DNA of 64,000 nucleotides, from the NCBI RefSeq assembly GCF_018327705.1, contig NZ_BNEM01000001.1, positions 2,790,001-2,854,000 of the forward strand, written 5' to 3'. The notes beneath the pieces are model-generated. The model saw nothing but the letters and a program-made list of their open reading frames with translations, ran no database searches and was not told the origin of the DNA. Origin of the DNA: Catellatospora sp. TT07R-123 (GTDB taxonomy: Bacteria > Actinomycetota > Actinomycetes > Mycobacteriales > Micromonosporaceae). This document shows, in pieces, positions 1-8,045 of the stretch. A program made the position numbers and the translations under genes. Position 1 is the stretch's first letter. Every line of letters starts with the position of its first letter.

Positions 1-345
1 GTGATGGGCTCGGACGCGCTGGCGCAGCGGGTGAAGACCGCGGGCGAGGTCGTGGGCGAGCCCACCTGGCCGATGCCGCTGCCGGACGACGTACGCAAGA
101 CCATGGAGTCCGACGTCGCCGACATCCTCCAGGTCAGCGCCGGGATGGAGCGCGCCGGGCACATGCTGCAGGGCGGCGTGTTCCTGCGCGAGTTCGTCGG
201 CGAGGGCGTCGAGTGGGTGCACATCGACATCGCGGGCCCGTCGTTCCACTCGGGTGAGCCGACCGGCCACTGGAGCAAGGGCGGCACCGGCGTGCCGGTC
301 CGCACCCTGCTGGCCCTGCTCGACGACATCGTCGCGAACGGCTGA
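1..345 (+). CDS. pepA: Leucyl aminopeptidase (M17), C-terminal part only
   Basis: This is the 3' end of a cytosolic leucyl aminopeptidase that begins outside the window. The visible 114 residues contain the conserved M17 C-terminal block HIDIAGPSFHSGEPTGHWSK followed by GGTGVPVRTLL. The metal-binding NTDAEGR region lies upstream and is not seen. The enzyme removes N-terminal residues from peptides during protein turnover. A pepA/pepB gene next to the 2-oxoacid dehydrogenase genes is a standard actinobacterial arrangement, which supports the call. The reading frame is already open at base 1, so the in-frame GTG and ATG codons there are not taken as the true start. A 65-bp palindrome follows 15 bp after the stop. 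Confidence 0.9.
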   Translation: MMGSDALAQRVKTAGEVVGEPTWPMPLPDDVRKTMESDVADILQVSAGMERAGHMLQGGVFLREFVGEGVEWVHIDIAGPSFHSGEPTGHWSKGGTGVPVRTLLALLDDIVANG

Positions 346-360
346 CCGGATCCGCTTTAC

Positions 361-425
361 ATTGACGCTGGCCTATCTAGAGGACGTTTTCTCCAAAACA
401 GTCCTCTAGATAGGCCAGCATCAAT
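361..425. repeat. 65-bp palindromic repeat, copy 1
   Basis: Two 25-bp arms (361-385 and 401-425) match at 24 of 25 positions around a 15-bp centre that itself contains GTTTT/AAAAC. The outer 16 bp are a variant of the shared ATAGACGTTGGCCTAT end. The inner arm reads CTAGAGGAC, as in copy 2. It lies between the convergent 3' ends of pepA and the 461-772 gene. The ten bases right of the arm (GCTATGTGCG) nearly match those beside copy 2 (GCTAAGTGCG). Confidence 0.95.
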
Positions 426-460
426 GCTATGTGCGCTTCGGCGCAAGCGGCCACTACTCG

Positions 461-772
461 CTATGTGCGCTTCTGCCGGGCGTTGTAGTCGCGCATCCGC
501 TGCGGGTAGCCGACGAGTTGGACGTCGTACACCGGCATCGCCAGCCGCTGCGCGAACTGCCGCACCGCGCCGGGGCTGGGCATGTTGCGCCGGGTCCACT
601 CCCCGTCGTACGCGATGAGGATGACCGTGGTGCCCGTCACCGTGGTACGCGGCTCGATGAACGCCTCCACCCCCCGGCGAGATCGTACGAACTGCTCCAG
701 ATGCTGTAGATCTGACGGATTCGCCGGACGGTCGCCCGAGGGACCGCTGCCGCGACGGCGGAACCAGCCCAC
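461..772 (-). CDS. Small conserved actinobacterial protein of unknown function
   Basis: A 103-residue soluble protein starting VGWFRRR and ending in a basic tail. The GTG at 772 was chosen because a strong purine-rich ribosome site (GGAGAAGGAGAGG) lies just upstream on this strand; the open frame extends further upstream but without such a site. It contains the stretch FVRSRRGVEAFIEPRTTVTG and no membrane segment or recognised catalytic motif. The gene diverges from lpdA and I recall similar small proteins in this position in other actinobacteria, but I do not know a function. A 14-bp direct repeat (GCTATGTGCGCTTC at 426-439 and 460-473) overlaps its 3' end. Confidence 0.75.
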   Translation of the reverse strand: MGWFRRRGSGPSGDRPANPSDLQHLEQFVRSRRGVEAFIEPRTTVTGTTVILIAYDGEWTRRNMPSPGAVRQFAQRLAMPVYDVQLVGYPQRMRDYNARQKRT

Positions 773-968
773 TGTGCCTCTCCTTCTCCGCGACGGCGTC
801 GGAGTGAACCTACCGATGGGACACAAGACTAGCCAGACGTGTCCTTCAGCACCTCGGTGCACCGCAGCGCTGTCGGCAGTGACAAGATGGCCGGTGGTGG
901 GCTGAGCACACGCTGGCGCGGCCCGCCCCTGGGCCTCACAGTGGCAATGACGCGACCTTGGAGCGATC

Positions 969-2345
969 GTGAGCGACACCTTTGACGTAGTCATCCTCGG
1001 CGGCGGTAGCGGCGGTTACGCCACCGCGCTGCGAGCGGCACAGCTGGGCCTGTCCGTCGCGCTGATCGAGAAGGACAAGCTGGGCGGCACCTGCCTGCAC
1101 CGGGGCTGCGTGCCCACCAAGGCGCTGCTGCACGCCGGCGAGGTCGCCGACCACACCCGCGACGCGGGCCACGTCGGCATCAAGGCCGAGCTGATCGAGA
1201 TCGACATGGCCGGCGTGAACGCGTACAAGGACGGCGTCGTCGCCGGCCTGTACAAGGGCCTCCAGGGCCTGATCAAGGCCGCCAAGGTCACCTACGTCGA
1301 GGGCACCGGCACCCTGGTCGCGCCGAACGCCGTCGAGGTGAACGGGCAGCGCTACACCGGCCGCAACATCGTGCTGGCCACCGGGTCGTACTCCAAGAGC
1401 CTGCCCGGCCTGGAGCTGGACGGCGAGAAGGTCATGGCCAGCGAGCACGCGCTCGTGCTGGACCGGGTGCCCGCCTCCGCGATCGTGCTGGGCGGCGGCG
1501 TCATCGGCGTCGAGTTCGCCAGCGCGTGGAAGTCGCTGGGCGCCGACGTGACCATCATCGAGGCGCTGCCGCGCCTGGTCGCCGCCGAGGACCCGGACAT
1601 CTCCAAGCAGCTGGAGCGCACCTTCCGCAAGCGCGGCATCAACTTCAAGGTCGGCAAGCCGTTCGAGAAGGTCGAGAAGACCGACACCGGCGTCAAGGTG
1701 ACCATCGCCGGCGGCGACACGCTCGAGGCCGAGCTGCTGCTGGTCGCGGTGGGCCGCGGCCCGGCGACCGCCAACTGCGGCTACGAGGCCCAGGGCGTCA
1801 CCATGGAGCGCGGCTTCGTGCTGACCGACGAGCGCCTGCGCACCAACCTCCCCAACGTGTACGCCGTCGGCGACATCGTGCCCGGCCTCCAGCTGGCCCA
1901 CCGCGGCTTCGCCCAGGGCATCTTCGTGGCCGAGGAGATCGCGGGCCTCAACCCCGCCCCGGTCGTCGAGTCGGGCATCCCGCGCGTGACCTACACCGAC
2001 CCCGAGATCGCGTCGGTGGGCCTCACCGAGGCGCAGGCCAAGGAGAAGCTGGGCGCCGAGAACGTCGAGTCGTACAACTACAACCTCGGCGGCAACGGCA
2101 AGAGCAAGATCCTCAACACCCAGGGCTTCGTCAAGCTGGTGCGCCAGAAGGACGGCCCGGTCGTGGGCATCCACATGATCGGCGCCCGGATGGGCGAGCA
2201 GGTCGGCGAGGCTTCGCTGATCGTGAACTGGGAGGCCTTCCCGGCCGAGGTCGCGCAGCTCATCCACGCCCACCCGACTCAGAACGAGGCGCTGGGCGAG
2301 GCTCACCTGGCCCTGGCGGGCAAGCCGCTGCACGCGCACAACTGA
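969..2345 (+). CDS. lpdA: Dihydrolipoyl dehydrogenase (E3)
   Basis: A 458-residue flavoprotein that reoxidises dihydrolipoamide on E2 using NAD+. The N-terminal FAD fold [14 protein letters not shown] is followed by the redox disulfide motif [13 protein letters not shown] near residue 40. A second nucleotide fold ([13 protein letters not shown], about residue 175) binds NAD. The C-terminal interface domain ends with [14 protein letters not shown], which carries the catalytic His-Glu pair. The length is normal for the family. The GTG start at 969 has TTGGAG a few bases upstream. The E2 gene follows 64 bp downstream in the same direction, so the two are probably co-transcribed, and this E3 would serve the pyruvate and 2-oxoglutarate dehydrogenases. 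Confidence 0.97.
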   Translation: MSDTFDVVILGGGSGGYATALRAAQLGLSVALIEKDKLGGTCLHRGCVPTKALLHAGEVADHTRDAGHVGIKAELIEIDMAGVNAYKDGVVAGLYKGLQGLIKAAKVTYVEGTGTLVAPNAVEVNGQRYTGRNIVLATGSYSKSLPGLELDGEKVMASEHALVLDRVPASAIVLGGGVIGVEFASAWKSLGADVTIIEALPRLVAAEDPDISKQLERTFRKRGINFKVGKPFEKVEKTDTGVKVTIAGGDTLEAELLLVAVGRGPATANCGYEAQGVTMERGFVLTDERLRTNLPNVYAVGDIVPGLQLAHRGFAQGIFVAEEIAGLNPAPVVESGIPRVTYTDPEIASVGLTEAQAKEKLGAENVESYNYNLGGNGKSKILNTQGFVKLVRQKDGPVVGIHMIGARMGEQVGEASLIVNWEAFPAEVAQLIHAHPTQNEALGEAHLALAGKPLHAHN

Positions 2346-2409
2346 GCGATTAAGCTCGCCTCGTCCTATTCCATACTGCGGATCTGCATCAACTGAGGAG
2401 TCTGAAGCA

Positions 2410-4146
2410 ATGCCGGTATCGGTAACCATGCCGCGGCTCGGCGAGAGCGTCACCGAGGGCACCGTCACCCGGTGGCTCAAGCAGGAGGGTGACCGCGTCG
2501 AGGTCGACGAGCCGCTGCTCGAGGTGTCGACCGACAAGGTCGACACCGAGATCCCGTCGCCGGCTGCCGGCATTCTCAGCAAGATCCTCGTCGGTGAGGA
2601 CGAGACCGCTGAGGTAGGGGCCGAGCTCGCTGTCATCTCGGGCGAGGGCGAGAGCCCAGCCGCCGCCGCGCCCGCTCCGGCGGCGCCCGCAGCGGCCGAG
2701 CCCGCCCCCGCCGCCCCGCAGGCTGCGGCCCCGGCCGCGCCCGCCGCCGCCCCGCAGGCCCCGGCCGCTCCGGCCGGCGCGGGCACCCCGGTGCGCATGC
2801 CCGCCCTGGGCGAGAGCGTCACCGAGGGCACCGTCACCCGCTGGCTCAAGGCCGTCGGCGAGACCATCGAGGTCGACGAGCCGCTGCTGGAGGTGTCCAC
2901 CGACAAGGTCGACACCGAGATCCCGTCCCCGGTGGCGGGCACCCTGCTGGAGATCACCGTCGCCGAGGACGAGACCGCCGCCGTCGGCGCGCAGCTCGCG
3001 CTCATCGGCGCGGCCGGTGCCGCCGCGGCACCCGCCGCCCCGGCCGCGCCCGCGCCCGCCCCGGCTGCTCCGGCCCCGGCTCCGGCCGCCCCGGCACCCG
3101 TCGCGGCTCCGGCCGCCCCGGCTCCGGCTGCCCCCGCCGCTGCCGCCCCGGCGCCCGCGCCGGCGGCGACCCCGGTGGCCGCGGCTCCCGCAGCCGCCCC
3201 GGCCGCGGGCAACGCCGACGGGTACGTCACCCCGCTGGTGCGCAAGCTCGCCGCCGAGCACGGCGTCGACCTGAACACCCTCGCCGGCACCGGTGTGGGC
3301 GGCCGCATCCGCAAGCAGGACGTCCTGGACGCCGCCGCCAAGGCCAAGGCACCGGCTCCGGCCGCCGCCGCGGCCCCGGCGCAGGCCGCCCCGGCCGCCG
3401 CGCCCAAGGCCGCGCCGAGCCCGCTGCGGGGCCGCACCGAGAAGCTGTCGCGGCTGCGTACCACCATCGCCAAGCGCATGGTGGAGTCGCTGCAGGTCTC
3501 GGCGCAGCTCACCACCGTCGTCGAGGTCGACGTCACCCGGATCGCCCGGCTGCGCGAGCAGGCCAAGGCCGACTTCGTCGCCAAGCACGGCGTGAAGCTG
3601 TCCTTCCTGCCGTTCTTCGCGCTCGCGGCGATCGAGGCGCTGCGGCAGTTCCCGAACGTGAACGCGTCGATCGACATGGAGGCCGGCACGGTCACCTACC
3701 ACGACGCCGAGCACCTGGGCATGGCCGTGGACACCGACAAGGGCCTCATCGTCCCGGTGATCCGCAACGCGGGCGACCTGAACCTGGCCGGGCTGTCGCG
3801 TCGCATCGCCGACGTGGCCGAGCGCACCCGTACCAACAAGATCCTGCCGGACGAGCTGTCGGGCGGCACCTTCACGCTGACCAACACCGGCAGCCGGGGC
3901 GCCCTGTTCGACACGCCGATCATCAACCAGCCGCAGGTCGCGATCCTGGGCACCGGCGCGGTCGTCAAGCGCGCCGTGGTCGTGGACGACCCGGACCTGG
4001 GCGAGCTGATCCTGCCCCGGCAGATGGTGTACCTGGCCCTGTCCTACGACCACCGCCTGGTGGACGGCGCGGACGCGGCCCGGTTCCTCAGCGCGGTCAA
4101 GGAGCGCCTGGAGGCGGGCAACTTCGAGGCCGAGCTCGGCCTGTAG
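2410..4146 (+). CDS. sucB: Dihydrolipoamide acyltransferase E2, two lipoyl domains
   Basis: A 578-residue E2 subunit. Two lipoyl domains (about residues 1-78 and 130-205) each contain the lipoylated lysine in [12 protein letters not shown]. They are joined by long Ala/Pro linkers, which explains the extreme local GC and the repetitive DNA at 2670-3200. The peripheral subunit-binding domain ([17 protein letters not shown]) starts near residue 275. The catalytic domain ends with the active-site motif [21 protein letters not shown] precedes the ATG. In actinobacteria one E2 is commonly shared by pyruvate and 2-oxoglutarate dehydrogenases (DlaT/AceF), so the sucB symbol names the family and not a proven substrate. 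Confidence 0.95.
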   Translation: MPVSVTMPRLGESVTEGTVTRWLKQEGDRVEVDEPLLEVSTDKVDTEIPSPAAGILSKILVGEDETAEVGAELAVISGEGESPAAAAPAPAAPAAAEPAPAAPQAAAPAAPAAAPQAPAAPAGAGTPVRMPALGESVTEGTVTRWLKAVGETIEVDEPLLEVSTDKVDTEIPSPVAGTLLEITVAEDETAAVGAQLALIGAAGAAAAPAAPAAPAPAPAAPAPAPAAPAPVAAPAAPAPAAPAAAAPAPAPAATPVAAAPAAAPAAGNADGYVTPLVRKLAAEHGVDLNTLAGTGVGGRIRKQDVLDAAAKAKAPAPAAAAAPAQAAPAAAPKAAPSPLRGRTEKLSRLRTTIAKRMVESLQVSAQLTTVVEVDVTRIARLREQAKADFVAKHGVKLSFLPFFALAAIEALRQFPNVNASIDMEAGTVTYHDAEHLGMAVDTDKGLIVPVIRNAGDLNLAGLSRRIADVAERTRTNKILPDELSGGTFTLTNTGSRGALFDTPIINQPQVAILGTGAVVKRAVVVDDPDLGELILPRQMVYLALSYDHRLVDGADAARFLSAVKERLEAGNFEAELGL

Positions 4147-4157
4147 AGCCACCGTCA

Positions 4158-4195
4158 GCGCAGGGCGTCCCGGCCTCGGCCGGGGCGCCCTGCGC
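4158..4195 (+). terminator. Strong hairpin after the E2 gene
   Basis: GCGCAGGGCGTCCCGGCC pairs with the matching right arm ending CGCCCTGCGC across a very short loop, 11 bp after the E2 stop. There is no clear T-run, as is common for actinobacterial terminators. Confidence 0.7.
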
Positions 4196-4274
4196 CGTCT
4201 CCGGCACCCGGCCGACCGGCCGAACCGGGCGGTGCCTGCTCCGCGCGGCGCCGCCCCTCGGGCATGATTGTCGT

Positions 4275-5177
4275 ATGCGGATCGTGGTGGCGGGAGCCTC
4301 GGGCTTCCTCGGACAGCCCTTGCTGGCGACGTTGCAGGCACACGGCCACGAGGTCGTCCAACTGGTACGCCGCCCGGCCGGGCATCCGTCGGAGCGCCAG
4401 TGGGATCCGGCCGGGCCGATCCGGCTGCCGGACGGCACCGACGCCGTGGTCAACCTGTGCGGGGTCGGCGTGGGCGACCGCCGCTGGACCGAGCAGTACC
4501 AGGCGCTGATCCTGTCCAGCCGGATCGTGCCGACCGCGACCCTGGCCCGGGCCGTGGCCGAGCAGCGCATCCCGCTGCTGGTCAACGCGTCGGGGGTGGG
4601 CTACTACGGCGACACCGGCGACCGCGAGGTGACCGAGTCGTCCCCGGCCGGGGACGACTTCCTGGCCGAGGTGTCGCAGCACTGGGAGCGAGCGACCGGC
4701 CCCGCCTCCGACGCCGGGGCCCGGGTGGTGCTGCTGCGCACCGGCTACCCGCTGCACCGCGACGGCGGGTTCCTGAAGGCCCAGCTGGTGCCGTTCAAGA
4801 TGGGCGTGGGCGGGCGGCTGGGCAGCGGGCGGCAGTGGGTGCCGTGGATCTCGCTGGCCGACTGGCTGGGCGCGGCGCTGCACGTGCTCGGCGACGACCG
4901 CATCGACGGCCCCGTCAACATGGTCGGCCCCGAGCCCGTGACCAACACCCAGTTCACCAAGGCGTTCGGCGCCGAGCTGCACCGTCCCACCCTGCTGCCC
5001 ATCCCCAAGGCCGCCCTGAAGATGCTGTACGGCGAGTTCGGCAACGAGGCCTTCCGCAGCCTGCGGGTGCTGCCGACGGTGCTCAAGGAGACGGCGTACC
5101 CGTACCAGCACCGCACCCTGTCCCTGGCGCTGCGCGCCGCCCTGACCGACCCCCTGCCCACCTCCGTCCCGCGGTGA
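4275..5177 (+). CDS. TIGR01777 family NAD(P)-binding epimerase-like protein
   Basis: A 300-residue extended short-chain dehydrogenase-like protein. The Rossmann motif VAGASGFLGQP is at the N-terminus, followed by NLCGVGVGDRRW and NASGVGYYGDTGDREVTE, both typical of the YfcH/SDR39U1 family. The C-terminal 50 residues (RSLRVLPTVLKE onward) match the DUF1731 tail. The substrate is unknown in the family. The gene corresponds in position to M. tuberculosis Rv2216, directly after the E2 gene, as I recall that locus. A hairpin between the two suggests it has its own promoter. It converges with the polyprenyl synthase gene. Confidence 0.9.
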   Translation: MRIVVAGASGFLGQPLLATLQAHGHEVVQLVRRPAGHPSERQWDPAGPIRLPDGTDAVVNLCGVGVGDRRWTEQYQALILSSRIVPTATLARAVAEQRIPLLVNASGVGYYGDTGDREVTESSPAGDDFLAEVSQHWERATGPASDAGARVVLLRTGYPLHRDGGFLKAQLVPFKMGVGGRLGSGRQWVPWISLADWLGAALHVLGDDRIDGPVNMVGPEPVTNTQFTKAFGAELHRPTLLPIPKAALKMLYGEFGNEAFRSLRVLPTVLKETAYPYQHRTLSLALRAALTDPLPTSVPR

Positions 5178-5184
5178 GCGCCGC

Positions 5185-5205
5185 GGCCGCGCAGGGTGCG
5201 CGGCC
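5185..5205. terminator. Hairpin between convergent genes
   Basis: GGCCGCGCA and TGCGCGGCC are perfect 9-bp arms around GGG in the 43-bp gap between two convergent stops, so it could end transcription from both sides. Confidence 0.6.
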
Positions 5206-5220
5206 GGGCGCCGGTCGGGC

Positions 5221-6369
5221 TCAGCGGCGCCGGGTGACGGCGGCCGCGGCCAGGGAACACAGCGCGGCACGGGCGTCGGCGGCGACCGGCAGCTCGTCGA
5301 GCACCGCCAGGGCCTGTGCCCAGCGCTGCTCGATCAGCATCTCGACCGCCTCGGGCGCACCCGTGGCGGCGATGGCCGCACGCAGCCGCCGAGCGGCGCG
5401 CTCGGTCAGGTCGGCGCGGCCGTAGAGCGAGGTGATGGTCCGGGTCTGGGCCGTGTCGGCGCGGGCCAGCGCCAGTCCGATGAGCACGGTCGGCTTGCCC
5501 TCGCGCAGGTCGTCCACGACCGACTTGCCGGTCTGCTCGGGCTCGCCGAACACGCCGAGCAGGTCGTCGCGCAGCTGGAACGCCGCGCCCAGCGGGTCGC
5601 CGAAGCGCTCGAAGCCGTCTAGCAGCTCGGCGGGCGCACCCGCGAGCGCGGCCCCGATCTGCAGCGGCCGGGTGACGGTGTACCGCGCCGTCTTGTACCT
5701 GATGACCTGCTCGGCCAGGGACAGCGAGCCGCCCGCGACGGTCAGGTCCAGGTACTGCCCGACCATCACCTCGCTGCGCATCAGCGCGAGCCAGTGCCGG
5801 GCGGCCACGACGCGGTCGCGGTCGGCACCGGCCTCCTCGAACATCTGGTCCGACCACATCGCGCACAGGTCGCCCGCGAGGATGGCCAGGCTCGCGGCCA
5901 GCCGTTCGCGCTCGGCCTTCGCCCCCCTCAGCGGCGGTAGCCCGGTGAAGGCACGGTGCAGGGTCGGTTCGCCGCGGCGCAGGTCGCTGGCGTCCATGAG
6001 GTCGTCGTGGATCAGCGCGAAGCTGTGGAAGAGTTCGAGCGCGGCCGCGGCCGCGATCACCGCGTCCTCGGCGGCGGGGTCGTGGTCCGGCCCGGCGCAG
6101 CGCCAGCCCCAGTAGCAGAACAGCGGCCGCAGGCGCTTGCCGTCGGCCAGGACGAAGCGGCGGATGAGGCTCATCGCCTCGGCGAGCCCGGACGCCCGGG
6201 TCGCCGGGGTCTGCGCTTCGAGCGCGCCCAGTTCGTCGGCGCGGTGGTTCAGGAAGTGCGCGAGCGCGGCGTCGAAACGCTGGCGCAGCGGTGCGGGCTC
6301 GGTGAGTGCGGTGCGGGTGGTGCCGGTGGCGCGGGGAGCGATCGTGGGTACGGCGCGGACGGTCGACAT
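5221..6369 (-). CDS. Polyprenyl (geranylgeranyl-type) diphosphate synthase
   Basis: A 382-residue trans-prenyltransferase that elongates allylic diphosphates with isopentenyl diphosphate. The first Asp-rich motif is FALIHDDLMDAS and the second is FQLRDDLLGVFG, both intact. The first has the usual DDxxD spacing of short-chain synthases. RHWLALMRSEVMVGQYLDL lies between them. The ATG has GAGAGGAG upstream. No carotenoid or other terpene genes are adjacent, so the product (probably geranylgeranyl diphosphate) and its use are not fixed by context. A palindrome overlies its likely promoter, suggesting a dedicated regulator. Confidence 0.92.
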   Translation of the reverse strand: MSTVRAVPTIAPRATGTTRTALTEPAPLRQRFDAALAHFLNHRADELGALEAQTPATRASGLAEAMSLIRRFVLADGKRLRPLFCYWGWRCAGPDHDPAAEDAVIAAAAALELFHSFALIHDDLMDASDLRRGEPTLHRAFTGLPPLRGAKAERERLAASLAILAGDLCAMWSDQMFEEAGADRDRVVAARHWLALMRSEVMVGQYLDLTVAGGSLSLAEQVIRYKTARYTVTRPLQIGAALAGAPAELLDGFERFGDPLGAAFQLRDDLLGVFGEPEQTGKSVVDDLREGKPTVLIGLALARADTAQTRTITSLYGRADLTERAARRLRAAIAATGAPEAVEMLIEQRWAQALAVLDELPVAADARAALCSLAAAAVTRRR

Positions 6370-6397
6370 GGCCGGCTCCTCTCCGGCTGGGCGCCCG

Positions 6398-6427
6398 AGT
6401 ACAGCGCTACCAACTTGACTTAGTCAA
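6398..6427 (-). promoter_or_regulatory. Promoter with palindromic operator for the prenyl synthase
   Basis: On the minus strand TTGACT (6427-6422) and TGTACT (6403-6398) are separated by 18 bp. The -35 is part of a perfect 13-bp palindrome TTGACTAAGTCAA, so a dimeric regulator bound there would block RNA polymerase. The rest of the 210-bp gap (6370-6580) holds a short palindrome CCACTC/GAGTGG at 6478-6493 and TTCATCGATGAA near 6502. Confidence 0.5.
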
Positions 6428-6531
6428 TCATATAGCAAGTTGCATCAATGCATACATGACACTGAACCTCAGCCTGTCCACTCACGCGAGTGGCCCTCTC
6501 ATTCATCGATGAAACGGGCCCGGACGTTACG

Positions 6532-6562
6532 GCGGCCGGGGGATGCACCATCCCCCGGCCGC
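6532..6562 (-). terminator. Hairpin after the SCO5389-family gene
   Basis: Perfect 14-bp arms GCGGCCGGGGGATG / CATCCCCCGGCCGC with a 3-base loop, 18 bp past the stop of the minus-strand gene ending at 6581. Confidence 0.75.
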
Positions 6563-6580
6563 ACGCGACGGTCGCGCCGT

Positions 6581-6976
6581 TCAGCAGTCGCGCAGCTCCG
6601 GCGACTGGTTGCGCACCTGCGCCAGCGGCGAGACGAACTCGACGTACTCCGGGCCGCCGACGGCCGACAGGGCGAACGCCGCCACCCGGTGGCAGTTCTG
6701 GAACGCGAACTTCACGCCGAAGTGCCGCTCCACCCCGCCCCGGATCGCGTCGCTGGCCAGCGCGCGCAGCAGCTGACCGCGCTCGGCCTCGCTCGGCGGC
6801 GGCACGGCGTGCTCGCCGAACGCCGCACCCGGCTCGTCGGCCAGGCGCTGCGCGGCGACGGTGAACACCTCCCACGCGTACGGCAGCGACTGGCGGACGC
6901 AGTCGACGAACTCGGCGTCGTCGACCTGACCGGCCTCGGCGCGCTCCAGCAGTGCCACGGGCACCTCAAGGGACAT
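6581..6976 (-). CDS. SCO5389-family small protein
   Basis: A 131-residue soluble protein beginning MSLEVPVALLERAEAGQ and containing EFVDCVRQSLPYAWE, RHFGVKFAFQNCHRV and the C-terminus NQSPELRDC. These features match my memory of the Streptomyces SCO5389 family, whose biochemical role is not known to me. The three cysteines sit in the most conserved stretches, which hints at metal or thiol chemistry; that is inference. The ATG at 6976 follows GAGAGGA. It lies 14 bp after the CooC-like ATPase gene in the same direction, so the pair is very likely an operon and the two proteins may act together. Confidence 0.8.
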   Translation of the reverse strand: MSLEVPVALLERAEAGQVDDAEFVDCVRQSLPYAWEVFTVAAQRLADEPGAAFGEHAVPPPSEAERGQLLRALASDAIRGGVERHFGVKFAFQNCHRVAAFALSAVGGPEYVEFVSPLAQVRNQSPELRDC

Positions 6977-6990
6977 GGACTTTCCTCTCT

Positions 6991-7968
6991 TCAGCGGTGG
7001 TGCTCGGCGAGCTCGAGCCACTGCGGCCCGAGCACGAATCCGGGGTCGACCTGGGCGGCGAGGTCCTCGCCGCTGCGGGCGTTGCCCCAGGCCTGCGCGT
7101 TGCGCAGGTGGAACTCGACGGCCTGGGCGGTGTAGCGGGCCCAATCCTTGACGCTGCCGTCCACGGCGGCGCGGATCCGGTCGAGCGCGGCCCGGTTGGC
7201 GGGCTCCAGCTCGGCGATGGGGCGCGCGACGCCCCGCTCGGCGGCGCGCACGAACGACGACCGCCCGATCCAGGTGAGCAGGTCCGCGCCGACGTGCTCC
7301 CGCAGGAAGTCGACGTCCGAGTCGTCGTCGATCTTGTTGCCGACGACGTGCACCCGCACCCCGAACTCCCGGGCGTACCCGATGTACTGCCGGTACACCC
7401 CCACGCTGCGCAGGGTCGGCTCGCACACCAGGAAGGTGGCGTCGAAGCGGGTGAACAGCCCCGAGGCGAAGCTGTCCGCGCCGGCGGTCATGTCGACCAC
7501 GACGTACTCCCCCGGCCCGTCGATCAGGTGGTTGAGCAGCAGCTCGACCGCGCCGACCTTGGAGTGGTAGCAGGCCACGCCCAGGTCCTCGGTGGCGAAC
7601 GGGCCGGTCACCGCCAGCCGGACCCCGCCGACGCGGCGGACCAGCCGGTCGTAGAGCGGGTTGGGCTCGGCCACCCGCAGCAGGCGCGAGCCGCGCCCCG
7701 GCGGGGTGGTCTTGACCATCGCGGCGGCCGAGGAGATCCGCGGGTTGTCCCCGCGCAGGTACTCCTTGATCTGGCCCAGGTGGTCGCCGAGGGAGGGCAG
7801 CAGGACCGCCTCGTCCTCGCTGATGCCCAGGGCCGCGGCCAGGTGCTGGTTGATATCGGCGTCGACGGCCAGCAGGGCCGCGGAGTCCTCCGCGGCCAGG
7901 TGCCGGGCCACCAGCGCCGCAAGGGTGGTCTTGCCACTACCGCCCTTGCCAACGAATGCCATCTTCAT
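6991..7968 (-). CDS. CooC/MinD-type ATP-binding protein
   Basis: A 325-residue SIMIBI-class ATPase. The deviant Walker A motif FVGKGGSGKTTLAALV is at the N-terminus, VVDMTAGADSF is the switch/Walker B region and VVGNKIDDDSD is the base-recognition region. The architecture resembles CooC, which helps load nickel into CO dehydrogenase, but no CO dehydrogenase, hydrogenase or other metalloenzyme is nearby, so the client is unknown. Start: ATG 7968 puts the P-loop at the usual distance; an in-frame ATG at 7986 overlaps a palindrome and neither has a strong ribosome site. It is coupled to the SCO5389-family gene downstream. Confidence 0.82.
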   Translation of the reverse strand: MKMAFVGKGGSGKTTLAALVARHLAAEDSAALLAVDADINQHLAAALGISEDEAVLLPSLGDHLGQIKEYLRGDNPRISSAAAMVKTTPPGRGSRLLRVAEPNPLYDRLVRRVGGVRLAVTGPFATEDLGVACYHSKVGAVELLLNHLIDGPGEYVVVDMTAGADSFASGLFTRFDATFLVCEPTLRSVGVYRQYIGYAREFGVRVHVVGNKIDDDSDVDFLREHVGADLLTWIGRSSFVRAAERGVARPIAELEPANRAALDRIRAAVDGSVKDWARYTAQAVEFHLRNAQAWGNARSGEDLAAQVDPGFVLGPQWLELAEHHR

Positions 7969-7973
7969 ACTGC

Positions 7974-7994
7974 TATTGATACCCATTTTCAATA
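7974..7994. promoter_or_regulatory. Palindrome in the divergent promoter region
   Basis: TATTGA and TCAATA are separated by 9 bp in an AT-rich island between the ATPase gene and the divergent membrane protein gene at 8046. A dimeric repressor could read it, but no candidate is adjacent. Confidence 0.35.
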
Positions 7995-8045
7995 AGGGTT
8001 CAACCACCACCGGCCCGGCGTGTCCCCGCTGATAAACTGCGCCGA

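Noticed and set aside
426-473. 14-bp direct repeat GCTATGTGCGCTTC as an attachment-site duplication
   Set aside because: Only 34 bp apart with no integrase; part of it (GCTA-GTGCG) is simply the right flank of palindrome copy 1.
2670-3400. Apparent DNA repeat of GCC/CCG triplets
   Set aside because: Explained by the Ala/Pro linkers between lipoyl domains of the E2 protein.
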